Below are positions 53,201-60,732 of a stretch of DNA of 64,000 nt, piece after piece (positions within the stretch are counted from its first letter, which is position 1; each line of letters opens with the position of its first letter). Source of the DNA: Competibacter_A sp002352125 (GTDB taxonomy: Bacteria; Pseudomonadota; Gammaproteobacteria; Competibacterales; Competibacteraceae); the NCBI GenBank assembly GCA_035441325.1, contig DAOROA010000022.1, forward strand, positions 7,631-71,630, given 5' to 3'. The translations under genes and the position numbers were made by a program. The notes beneath the pieces are model-generated. The model saw only the letters and a list, made by a program, of their open reading frames with translations. It was not told the origin of the DNA and ran no database searches.

Positions 53201-54853
53201 ATGACTCGATTCATTTTCATCACCGGCGGCGTGGTCTCCTCGCTCGGCAAAGGTATCGCCGCCGCGTCGCTGGCGGCGGTGTTGGAAGCCCGAGGTCTCA
53301 AGGTCACCCTGATCAAGCTCGATCCCTACATCAACGTCGATCCCGGCACCATGAGCCCGTTTCAGCACGGCGAGGTGTTCGTCACCAACGACGGTGCGGA
53401 GACCGATCTCGACCTCGGCCACTACGAGCGCTTCGCCTGCATGACTGCCACCCGGCGCAACAACTTCACCACCGGGCGCATCTACGAAAACGTGATCCGC
53501 AAGGAACGGCGCGGCGACTACCTCGGCGGCACGGTGCAGGTGATTCCCCACATCACCGACGAAATCAAGCGCTGCATCCGGCTGGGCGCTGGCGAAGCCG
53601 ACATCGCCCTGGTCGAAATCGGCGGCACGGTGGGCGATATCGAATCGTTGCCCTTTCTGGAGGCCATCCGCCAGATGGGGGTGGAACTGGGCCGCGAACG
53701 CTCCCTCTTCATTCACTTGACTTTGGTGCCCTACATCAAGTCATCCGGCGAATTGAAGACTAAGCCGACCCAGCACTCGGTCAAGGAACTCCGCTCCATC
53801 GGTATCCAGCCCGACGTGCTGCTGTGCCGCTCCGACCGGGAAGTGCCAACCGAAGAACGCCGCAAGATCGCCCTGTTTACCAACGTCGAACCCAAGGCGG
53901 TCATCAACGTCCCCGACGCCGACACCATCTACCGGATTCCGCTGCTGCTGCACGCCCAGGGCGTGGACGACATCGTCGCGCGCAAGCTGCGGCTGGACAA
54001 TCTGCCACCGGCCAAACTGGCCGACTGGGAGCGGGTGGTGCGGGCGATCGAAGCCCCGGCCGGCACGGTAGACGTCGCCATGGTCGGCAAATACGTCAAT
54101 TTGACCGACGCTTACAAGTCCTTGAACGAAGCGTTGTCGCACGGCGGTATCCAATCCCGGACCCGGGTTAATATTCACTACATCGATTCCGAACACATCG
54201 AGCGCAGCGGAACCACCTGCCTGAAGGGAATGGATGCTATCTTGGTGCCGGGCGGTTTCGGCGAACGCGGTATCGAAGGGAAAATCGCGGCGGTTCGCTA
54301 CGCTCGCGAACACCGGATCCCCTATCTTGGCATTTGCCTGGGGATGCAGGTGGCGGTGATCGAGTTCGCCCGCCACGTCGCCGGCTTGGCCGGCGCCCAC
54401 AGCACCGAGTTCCGCAAGGATACCCCGCATCCGGTCATCGCTTTGATCACCGAATGGACCGACGAGGATGGCACCGTTCAGCAACGGGGAGAAGGCGACG
54501 ATCTCGGCGGCACCATGCGGCTGGGCGCCCAACCCTGCCGGCTGGTTCCCGATAGTCTGGCCCGCGCGACTTACGGCAAAGACGTGGTCACCGAACGCCA
54601 CCGCCATCGCTACGAATTCAACAACCGTTACCGCGAACGGCTACGCGCCGCTGGCTTGGCATTCTCGGGCTATTCGCTGGACGACCGGCTGGTGGAGATG
54701 ATCGAGCTGCCTGGCCATCCCTGGTTTTTGGGTTGCCAGTTCCACCCGGAATTTACCTCCACCCCGCGCACCGGCCATCCGCTGTTTCAGGGTTTCGTCG
54801 AGGCGGCGATTCGGCAACGCCAACAGCGTCGGCAGGAAGTGATCGCGCCATGA
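53201..54853 (+). CDS. pyrG: CTP synthase
   Basis: Makes CTP from UTP, ATP and glutamine. It has 550 residues (E. coli 545). TRFIFITGGVVSSLGKGIAA is the N-terminal ATP site, and KLDPYINVDPGTMSPFQHGE is a hallmark. The glutaminase half has the nucleophile in LGICLGMQVAVIEFAR and the His-Glu in CQFHPEF. ATG 53201 is used; an upstream start at 53180 would add 7 residues. The stop overlaps kdsA as ATGA, starting a run through eno, ftsB, ispD and ispF. Confidence 0.97.
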   Translation: MTRFIFITGGVVSSLGKGIAAASLAAVLEARGLKVTLIKLDPYINVDPGTMSPFQHGEVFVTNDGAETDLDLGHYERFACMTATRRNNFTTGRIYENVIRKERRGDYLGGTVQVIPHITDEIKRCIRLGAGEADIALVEIGGTVGDIESLPFLEAIRQMGVELGRERSLFIHLTLVPYIKSSGELKTKPTQHSVKELRSIGIQPDVLLCRSDREVPTEERRKIALFTNVEPKAVINVPDADTIYRIPLLLHAQGVDDIVARKLRLDNLPPAKLADWERVVRAIEAPAGTVDVAMVGKYVNLTDAYKSLNEALSHGGIQSRTRVNIHYIDSEHIERSGTTCLKGMDAILVPGGFGERGIEGKIAAVRYAREHRIPYLGICLGMQVAVIEFARHVAGLAGAHSTEFRKDTPHPVIALITEWTDEDGTVQQRGEGDDLGGTMRLGAQPCRLVPDSLARATYGKDVVTERHRHRYEFNNRYRERLRAAGLAFSGYSLDDRLVEMIELPGHPWFLGCQFHPEFTSTPRTGHPLFQGFVEAAIRQRQQRRQEVIAP

Positions 54854-55692
54854 TGAAATTGTGCGGTTTCGAGATCGGTTTGGACCGGCCTTTGTTTTTG
54901 ATCGCCGGTCCTTGCGTGATCGAATCCGAGCAATTGGCGTTAGATACGGCCGGCCGGCTCAAGGATATCGCCGGGCGTTTGGGTATACCTTTTATCTACA
55001 AATCTTCCTTCGACAAGGCCAATCGCTCTTCGCACCAGAGCTTTCGCGGCCTCGGTCCGGAGAAAGGGCTAAAGATTCTGGAAGCGGTCAAGTCGCAGAT
55101 CGGCGTACCCGTGCTGACCGACGTGCACGAATACACCCCGCTGGAAGAGGTCGCTGCCGTGGCCGATGTTCTGCAAACCCCTGCATTCCTGTGTCGGCAG
55201 ACCGATTTCATCCAGAGCGTGGCCCGCCAAGGCCGGCCGGTCAACATCAAGAAAGGTCAGTTTCTCGCCCCTTGGGACATGCGCAACGTGGTTGCCAAGG
55301 CGCGCGTCGTCGGCAACGATCACATCATGGTCTGCGAACGCGGCGCTTCCTTTGGTTACAATAATCTGGTGTCCGATATGCGGGCGCTCGTGGTCATGCG
55401 CGCTACCGGGTGTCCGGTGGTGTTCGACGCCACCCATTCGGTGCAGTTGCCAGGTGGCCAAGGGAACGCATCCGGTGGCCAGCGCGAATTCGTGCCGGTG
55501 CTGGCACGGGCAGCGGTGGCGGCAGGCGTCGCCGGGTTGTTCATGGAAACCCATCCCGACCCAGACAAGGCTTTGAGCGATGGCCCGAACGCTTGGCCGC
55601 TGGATCGGATGGAACAGTTGTTGGTCGCGCTCAAGGCGCTGGACGCAACGGTCAAGCAACAGGGTTTTCTCGAAACGGAACTGATCCGATAA
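54850..55692 (+). CDS. kdsA: 3-deoxy-8-phosphooctulonate synthase (KDO-8-P synthase)
   Basis: Condenses phosphoenolpyruvate with arabinose-5-phosphate to make KDO-8-P for lipopolysaccharide. It has 280 residues. KSSFDKANRSSHQSFRG is the family substrate loop. The N-terminal AGPCVIESEQ has a Cys at residue 22 where the E. coli enzyme has Asn, so this belongs to the metal-dependent class. Two adjacent ATGs overlap the pyrG stop. PYNNL-like FGYNNLVSDMRAL and ETHPDPDKALSDGPNAWPL end the barrel. Confidence 0.95.
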   Translation: MMKLCGFEIGLDRPLFLIAGPCVIESEQLALDTAGRLKDIAGRLGIPFIYKSSFDKANRSSHQSFRGLGPEKGLKILEAVKSQIGVPVLTDVHEYTPLEEVAAVADVLQTPAFLCRQTDFIQSVARQGRPVNIKKGQFLAPWDMRNVVAKARVVGNDHIMVCERGASFGYNNLVSDMRALVVMRATGCPVVFDATHSVQLPGGQGNASGGQREFVPVLARAAVAAGVAGLFMETHPDPDKALSDGPNAWPLDRMEQLLVALKALDATVKQQGFLETELIR

Positions 55693-55735
55693 TTTGATTC
55701 GTCAACACGCGTAACGCACCCAGAGGAGTTAAAAA

Positions 55736-57025
55736 ATGTCGAAAATCAAGTCGATTCAAGGACGCGAAATTCTCGACTCGCGCGGCAACCCGACCGTCGG
55801 CGTGGATGTCGTCCTGGAATCTGGCGCCAAGGGCAGCGCCGGCGTGCCGTCCGGTGCCTCCACCGGCAGCCGCGAGGCGCTGGAATTGCGGGACGGCGAC
55901 AAGAGCCGCTATCTTGGCAAGGGCGTGCTCAAAGCCGTCGCCAACGTCAACGGCGAACTGCGCAACGCCCTGCTCGGCATCGAAGCGGCCGATAACCAGG
56001 TAGCCATCGACCAGAAGATGATCGACCTGGACGGCACTCCGACCAAGAGCCGGCTCGGTGCCAACGCTATCCTCGGCGTCTCGATGGCCGTCGCTCACGC
56101 CGTCGCCGCCGAGAAAGGCGTACCGCTGTACAAGTATCTGAATCCCACCGGCCCCTACCACCTGCCGGTGCCGATGATGAATATCCTCAACGGCGGCGCC
56201 CACGCCGACAACAGCGTGGATATGCAGGAGTTCATGATCATGCCGGTCGGCGCGCCCAGCTTCCGCGAGGCGCTGCGCTGGGGGGCGGAAGTGTTCCATG
56301 CCCTCAAGGCCGTGCTGAAGGGGCAGGGCATGAACACCGCCGTCGGCGACGAAGGCGGCTTCGCTCCCAACCTGCCCTCCAACGAAGCGGCGCTGGAAGT
56401 GGTGATGGAAGCCATCAAGAAGGCGGGCTACACCGCCGGCAAGGATATCTACATCGCTCTGGACTGCGCCAGTTCCGAATTCTACAAGGACGGCAAATAC
56501 GTGCTGGAAGCCGAAGGCAAATCCTTCACGTCGGCCGAATTCGCCGCCAAACTGGCCGATTGGGTGAGCCGTTATCCCATCGTTTCCATCGAAGACGGCA
56601 TGGAGGAAAGCGATTGGGGTGGCTGGGGTGAACTGACCAAACTGCTCGGCAAAAAGATCCAGTTGGTCGGCGACGATCTGTTCGTGACCAACACTTCGAT
56701 CCTGAAACGCGGTATCGAGCAGGGCATCGCCAATTCGATCCTGATCAAGGTCAACCAGATCGGTACTCTGACCGAGACCTTGGCGGCGATCAAGATGGCC
56801 GCTGACGCCGGTTATACCTCGATTTCCTCGCACCGCTCCGGCGAGACCGAAGATACCACCATCGCCGACTTGGCCGTGGCGACCGCTGCCAGCCAGATCA
56901 AGACCGGCTCGCTCAGCCGCTCTGATCGTATCGCCAAGTACAACCGCTTGCTGGTCATCGAGGAAGAGCTGGGCTCTGCCGCTGTCTACCCGGGCAAGGC
57001 CGCGTTCAACGTGTTCCCGGGCTGA
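55736..57025 (+). CDS. eno: Enolase
   Basis: Interconverts 2-phosphoglycerate and phosphoenolpyruvate and is a likely degradosome component. It has 429 residues (E. coli 432). GREILDSRGNPTVGVDV and GVPSGASTGSREALELRDGD are the N-terminal motifs, GGAHADNSVDMQEFMIMPVG and VGDEGGFAPNL surround the active site, and ILIKVNQIGTLTETL is the signature. AGGAG lies 8 bases before the ATG. It follows kdsA by 43 bases. Confidence 0.98.
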   Translation: MSKIKSIQGREILDSRGNPTVGVDVVLESGAKGSAGVPSGASTGSREALELRDGDKSRYLGKGVLKAVANVNGELRNALLGIEAADNQVAIDQKMIDLDGTPTKSRLGANAILGVSMAVAHAVAAEKGVPLYKYLNPTGPYHLPVPMMNILNGGAHADNSVDMQEFMIMPVGAPSFREALRWGAEVFHALKAVLKGQGMNTAVGDEGGFAPNLPSNEAALEVVMEAIKKAGYTAGKDIYIALDCASSEFYKDGKYVLEAEGKSFTSAEFAAKLADWVSRYPIVSIEDGMEESDWGGWGELTKLLGKKIQLVGDDLFVTNTSILKRGIEQGIANSILIKVNQIGTLTETLAAIKMAADAGYTSISSHRSGETEDTTIADLAVATAASQIKTGSLSRSDRIAKYNRLLVIEEELGSAAVYPGKAAFNVFPG

Positions 57026-57101
57026 ACGGCGTTGCTCGAAGCCGGTTCGCTCGCGCTCGCGGCGCGGGTGGACCGAAGCGGCTTTGAGCGGCCTTCGTTT
57101 C

Positions 57102-57133
57102 CCTCTCCCGTCCCGTGACCGGAACGGGAGAGG
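57102..57133. repeat. Palindromic repeat/possible terminator after eno
   Basis: CCTCTCCCGT (57102-57111) and ACGGGAGAGG (57124-57133) pair perfectly over a 12-base centre. It lies between eno and ftsB. There is no T-run, so it may be a dispersed repeat or an RNA-stabilising stem in place of a true terminator. Its arms resemble the stem after pstS. Confidence 0.6.
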
Positions 57134-57202
57134 CCGGTGCATGGGATCCGGTCCGGGATCGACGCCAACCTTCTAATTACCTCTTTTCGAACCAGCCGAA
57201 TT

Positions 57203-57706
57203 ATGCAGATTCTGATGGCGGCACTGATCGCCGTGTTGGTATTTTTGCAATATCTGCTGTGGGTCGCTGAAGATGGAGTCCGGCAAACTTTTGCTTTGCG
57301 CGTTTCCGTTCAGGCGCAAACCGAGGAAAATGCCGCCCTGAACGAGCGTAATCGCGCGCTGGAAGCCGACATCAAGGACCTTAAAACCGGACTGGTGGCT
57401 ATCGAAGAACGGGCGCGATCCGAAATAGGGATGATCCGTCGGGACGAGACCTTTTATCGCTTGCTCGAACAACCCCTGCAGCAAACGGCGCCGCCTGCCA
57501 AACCCCAATCTACCAAGTCGGGCAGGCCAACCCTCGCATCGCCATCGATCACCAAGAAGCGCCTCGCGCCACCGAACAAACCGGCGTCTGCGGCCAAGCC
57601 GGCCTCCACGGCCAAGCCGGCGCCTGCGGCCAAGCGAGCACCCGCAGCCAAGCCCGTATCGCCTGCCACGTTGCGTACCGCCGGGCCACCGAGCGGCCGC
57701 GAATAG
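57203..57706 (+). CDS. ftsB: Cell division protein FtsB with long basic tail
   Basis: Bitopic division protein that links FtsQ and FtsL in the divisome. The frame gives 167 residues against about 103 in E. coli. A membrane segment (about 3-22) is followed by a coiled coil (AQTEENAALNERNRALEADI) and a RSEIGMIRRDETFYRLL stretch typical of FtsB. The excess is a low-complexity Ala/Pro/Lys tail (about 95-167) with repeats such as AAKPASTAKPAPAAK. ATG 57203 is chosen over the frame start at 57137 since homology starts there. The eno-ftsB-ispD order supports the call. Confidence 0.9.
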   Translation: MQILMAALIAVLVFLQYLLWVAEDGVRQTFALRVSVQAQTEENAALNERNRALEADIKDLKTGLVAIEERARSEIGMIRRDETFYRLLEQPLQQTAPPAKPQSTKSGRPTLASPSITKKRLAPPNKPASAAKPASTAKPAPAAKRAPAAKPVSPATLRTAGPPSGRE

Positions 57707-57739
57707 TCTCTCGCCGACGGTATCTCTCCAGATTCGACC

Positions 57740-58459
57740 ATGCACAGCGCACGCTACTGGGCGATAGTTCCGGCCGCTGGCATCGGTAAACGGATGGGCT
57801 CCGCCATTCCCAAACAATACCTGCCTTTGCTTGGCCGACCGGTCGTTGCTCACGCGCTGACAACCTTGCTGCAACATCCCCGAATCGACGGTGTGGTGGT
57901 GGCCGTGGATGCCAAGGACGAATGGTGGCCGGCCGTCGCGGCCAACCTGGATACCGCCAAGCCCGTGCTGCGGGCAGCCGGCGGAGCAGAGCGTCATCAT
58001 TCGGTGCTGAACGGGTTGGAGATGCTGCGAGAACGAGCAGCGTGGAGCGACTGGGTATTGGTTCACGACGCGGCCCGGCCCTGTCTGAGCGCGGCGGATT
58101 TGGATCGGCTGCTCGCCGAATTGGCCGACGATCCAGTCGGCGGATTGCTGGCGGTACCAGTTCGAGACACCCTCAAACAAACCGATACCGCCGGGCGGGT
58201 CGCGGCGACGGTGGACCGCTCGCGACTCTGGCACGCGCTCACCCCACAGATGTTCCGGCTGGGAATGTTGCACGATGCCCTGCGTGCGGCGCTGGAGCGC
58301 GGATTGCTGGTTACCGACGACGCGGCGGCGATGGAAGCGGCCGGTTTTGCGCCCCGGCTGGTCGAAGGCCGGGGCGACAATCTCAAGATCACTCGCCCGG
58401 AGGATTTGGCGCTGGCGGAATTTTTTTTGGCTCGCCGCGCCGTTTCTGTCGCCGGCTAA
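57740..58459 (+). CDS. ispD: 2-C-methyl-D-erythritol 4-phosphate cytidylyltransferase
   Basis: Third step of the non-mevalonate isoprenoid pathway: joins CTP and methylerythritol phosphate. It has 239 residues. VPAAGIGKRMGSAIPKQYLP is the CTP-binding start, and VHDAARPCLSAADLDRLL and TDDAAAMEAAGFAPRLVEG are further family motifs. It lies 33 bases after ftsB and 21 bases before ispF. Its CTP supply is made by pyrG in the same run. Confidence 0.96.
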   Translation: MHSARYWAIVPAAGIGKRMGSAIPKQYLPLLGRPVVAHALTTLLQHPRIDGVVVAVDAKDEWWPAVAANLDTAKPVLRAAGGAERHHSVLNGLEMLRERAAWSDWVLVHDAARPCLSAADLDRLLAELADDPVGGLLAVPVRDTLKQTDTAGRVAATVDRSRLWHALTPQMFRLGMLHDALRAALERGLLVTDDAAAMEAAGFAPRLVEGRGDNLKITRPEDLALAEFFLARRAVSVAG

Positions 58460-58480
58460 TCCGCTCGACTGGATACTTTC

Positions 58481-58960
58481 ATGCGCATCGGTCACGGTTT
58501 CGATGTCCACGCCTTCGGGGAGGGCGATTTCGTCACCTTGGGCGGTGTCTGCATCGCGCATTCGCGCGGTCTGATCGCCCATTCCGATGGCGACGTGCTG
58601 CTGCACGCCCTGTGCGATGCTTTGCTGGGCGCGGCGGGACTGGGCGACATCGGCCAACACTTTCCCGACAGCAGCGCGGAATTTAAAGGCATCGACAGCC
58701 GCATCCTGCTGCGGCGGGTCGTGGCGCTGCTGCGGGCGCGACAACTTGCGGTCGGCAACGTGGATGCCACCCTCATCGCCCAGGCGCCGCGCATGGCTCC
58801 GCACATCCCCGCCATGCGGGAACGCATCGCCGCCGATTTGAACGTCGCCCCCGATCGGGTCAACGTCAAGGCTACTACCACCGAACGGCTCGGCTATATC
58901 GGTCGGGGCGAAGGGATCGCCGCGCACGCCGTGGCGTTGCTGTGGTCGGATACGGGATGA
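58481..58960 (+). CDS. ispF: 2-C-methyl-D-erythritol 2,4-cyclodiphosphate synthase
   Basis: Fifth step of the non-mevalonate pathway, forming the cyclodiphosphate with CMP release. It has 159 residues. GHGFDVHAFGEGD holds the zinc Asp8 and His10, HSDGDVLLHALCDALLGAAG carries the third metal His, and GDIGQHFPD and TTTERLGYIGRGEGIAAHAV close the site. It is encoded separately from ispD, not fused. It ends 19 bases before the sirtuin gene. Confidence 0.97.
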   Translation: MRIGHGFDVHAFGEGDFVTLGGVCIAHSRGLIAHSDGDVLLHALCDALLGAAGLGDIGQHFPDSSAEFKGIDSRILLRRVVALLRARQLAVGNVDATLIAQAPRMAPHIPAMRERIAADLNVAPDRVNVKATTTERLGYIGRGEGIAAHAVALLWSDTG

Positions 58961-58979
58961 TCCCAGTTGGAGAATCCTC

Positions 58980-59882
58980 GTGGTGCAGCGTTCGTCCCGT
59001 TTCCGTCTTTTGGATGACTTGGCCGATTTTGTCGCGCGCCATCCGCGTCTGTTCGTGCTGACTGGCGCCGGTTGCAGCACCGAGTCCGGCATCCCCGATT
59101 ACCGGGACGCCAACGGCGACTGGAAGCGCCGGCAACCGATACGCTATCAGGAGTTCGTCGGCAGCGAACGGGCAAGGCAACGGTATTGGGCGCGCAGCCT
59201 GCTGGGCTGGCCAATGTTTGCCCGCGCCCGGCCCAACGTTGCCCACGTCGCGCTGGCCCGGTTGGAAGCGGCTGGTTTCATCCATCAAATGGTCACCCAG
59301 AACGTGGATGGATTACACCAGCAGGCCGGCAGTCGGCGGGTGATTGACCTGCACGGCCGGCTCGACGCGGTCGTTTGCTTGGGTTGCCGATATCGGGAAC
59401 CGCGCGAGGTATTTCAAAGCGCGTTGGCCGATGATAACCCCGCTTTCTCGGCGCTGGCGGCGGCGGTTGGACCCGATGGCGACGCCGATTTGGACGCGGT
59501 GGATTTCGGTGGCTTCCGGGTTCCCGGCTGCCCGAACTGCGGAGGGATGCTGAAACCGGCGGTTGTCTTTTTCGGCGAATCGGTGCCAAAGCCGCGCGTC
59601 GAGCGAGCCTGTCAACGCTTGACACAAGCCGACGCCCTGCTGGTGGCCGGCTCGTCGCTGACGGTGTTTTCCGGTTACCGGTTCTGCCGGCTGGCCGCCG
59701 CCCGTGGCCAGCCCATCGCCGCGATCAATCTCGGTCGCACGCGCGCCGACAACGAACTGGCTTTGAAAGTGAATTTGCCCTGTGGCGCGGCGTTGAGCGG
59801 CTTGCTGGAACGGTTGAGTCCGGTCAACGATTCAAGAGTCGCCGTTGGTTGGCCAGAATCTGCCGCAACAGGTCCTCGATGA
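58980..59882 (+). CDS. Sir2-family NAD-dependent protein deacylase
   Basis: Sirtuin of 300 residues that removes acyl groups from lysines using NAD. LTGAGCSTESGIPDYRD is the NAD-binding start. TQNVDGLHQQAG and the catalytic His in DLHGRL are intact. The zinc site has CLGC and CPNC pairs. PAVVFFGESVPKP and VAGSSLTVFSGY complete the fold. GTG 58980 is chosen with GGAG 8 bases upstream. The class resembles the Sir2 proteins of many gammaproteobacteria with an insert between the zinc pairs. Its last 59 bases overlap the end of the next gene on the other strand. Confidence 0.92.
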   Translation: MVQRSSRFRLLDDLADFVARHPRLFVLTGAGCSTESGIPDYRDANGDWKRRQPIRYQEFVGSERARQRYWARSLLGWPMFARARPNVAHVALARLEAAGFIHQMVTQNVDGLHQQAGSRRVIDLHGRLDAVVCLGCRYREPREVFQSALADDNPAFSALAAAVGPDGDADLDAVDFGGFRVPGCPNCGGMLKPAVVFFGESVPKPRVERACQRLTQADALLVAGSSLTVFSGYRFCRLAAARGQPIAAINLGRTRADNELALKVNLPCGAALSGLLERLSPVNDSRVAVGWPESAATGPR

Positions 59883-60618
59883 CTTCCAGGCGTTGCTCCA
59901 AGCGCCGGATGCGTTGACCGCGATTGGCCGGTCCGGCGTAGTCGCCTTGCCAGTTGCCGGCCCGTGATGGTCCGTCGTTCCCTTCTTGCTCGCCGAGATC
60001 GCTCGATCTGGCTGGTTCTTCGACGACATCGTCGTCGATGGCCGACGGTTCCATCCGGGCGTAGCCATTGTCGCTTTGGGCCAACCACGCGCGTGGTCGA
60101 TTGCCGCGGGACAGGTTTGCGGATGGGGCGTCGTCGTCCAATTCTTCGGTTTGCATCGCTTGCCGTCGGGCTAACCGCCGCTGCTCGCGCTGCAATCGCC
60201 GTTGCTCCCGGCGTTCTTCGGGCGACATGGCGGATGGAGACAACGTCCGCGATGGGGCGGTCTGCGTGTCGGGCGATGCCGGAGTCGCTGCCGAATCCGG
60301 AACGACGCTGGCGGAATCGGTCGCATCAGGAATTTGGGGAGCCGGTGCCGACGGTGGCGTAGCCGGCGTCGGCATCGTTTTCGCGTCGCGCGGAAAATCC
60401 TGCCGGCACTGCTGGATCAGTCGTTGGCGCTCTTGCGGATCTGCGGTTTGGCGGGCCTGTTGCAAGCACGCTTGGCGATTTTCCGCGAAATCGTCGCCCA
60501 TAGCCGGGTCGGATTGGGTGCTCGCGCTTGGGGTCGTAGCCGGGATATCCTGCGCCAAGGCGGTCGTGCCGCTCATCGCGGCGATTAATATTGGGACGGC
60601 GAGTATCGTGGATTTCAT
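59824..60618 (-). CDS. Secreted protein of unknown function with charged helix and coiled coil
   Basis: A 264-residue protein I do not recognise. A signal peptide (ILAVPILIAAMSGTTALA) leads to a short CLQQARQTADPQERQRLIQQ helix holding two Cys that resembles a small PsiF-like segment. A long Pro/Ala/Ser/Thr stretch follows (about 82-130), then an Arg/Gln-rich helix (EERREQRRLQREQRRLARRQ). The C-terminus (GQRIRRLEQRLEVIEDLLRQ) is a coiled coil. AGGAG lies 6 bases before ATG 60618. It overlaps the sirtuin gene end and is divergent from pbpC. Confidence 0.75.
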   Translation of the reverse strand: MKSTILAVPILIAAMSGTTALAQDIPATTPSASTQSDPAMGDDFAENRQACLQQARQTADPQERQRLIQQCRQDFPRDAKTMPTPATPPSAPAPQIPDATDSASVVPDSAATPASPDTQTAPSRTLSPSAMSPEERREQRRLQREQRRLARRQAMQTEELDDDAPSANLSRGNRPRAWLAQSDNGYARMEPSAIDDDVVEEPARSSDLGEQEGNDGPSRAGNWQGDYAGPANRGQRIRRLEQRLEVIEDLLRQILANQRRLLNR

Positions 60619-60732
60619 GAATCGCTCCTGACTGTTGTTAGTGGATCGAGTGAGGTTTGTTCTCTTCGGGCGAAGAGGGGCTGTTCGGAACTCCCCGAAC
60701 AAACTGCCCGATGCCAACCTTACGATAACTGA

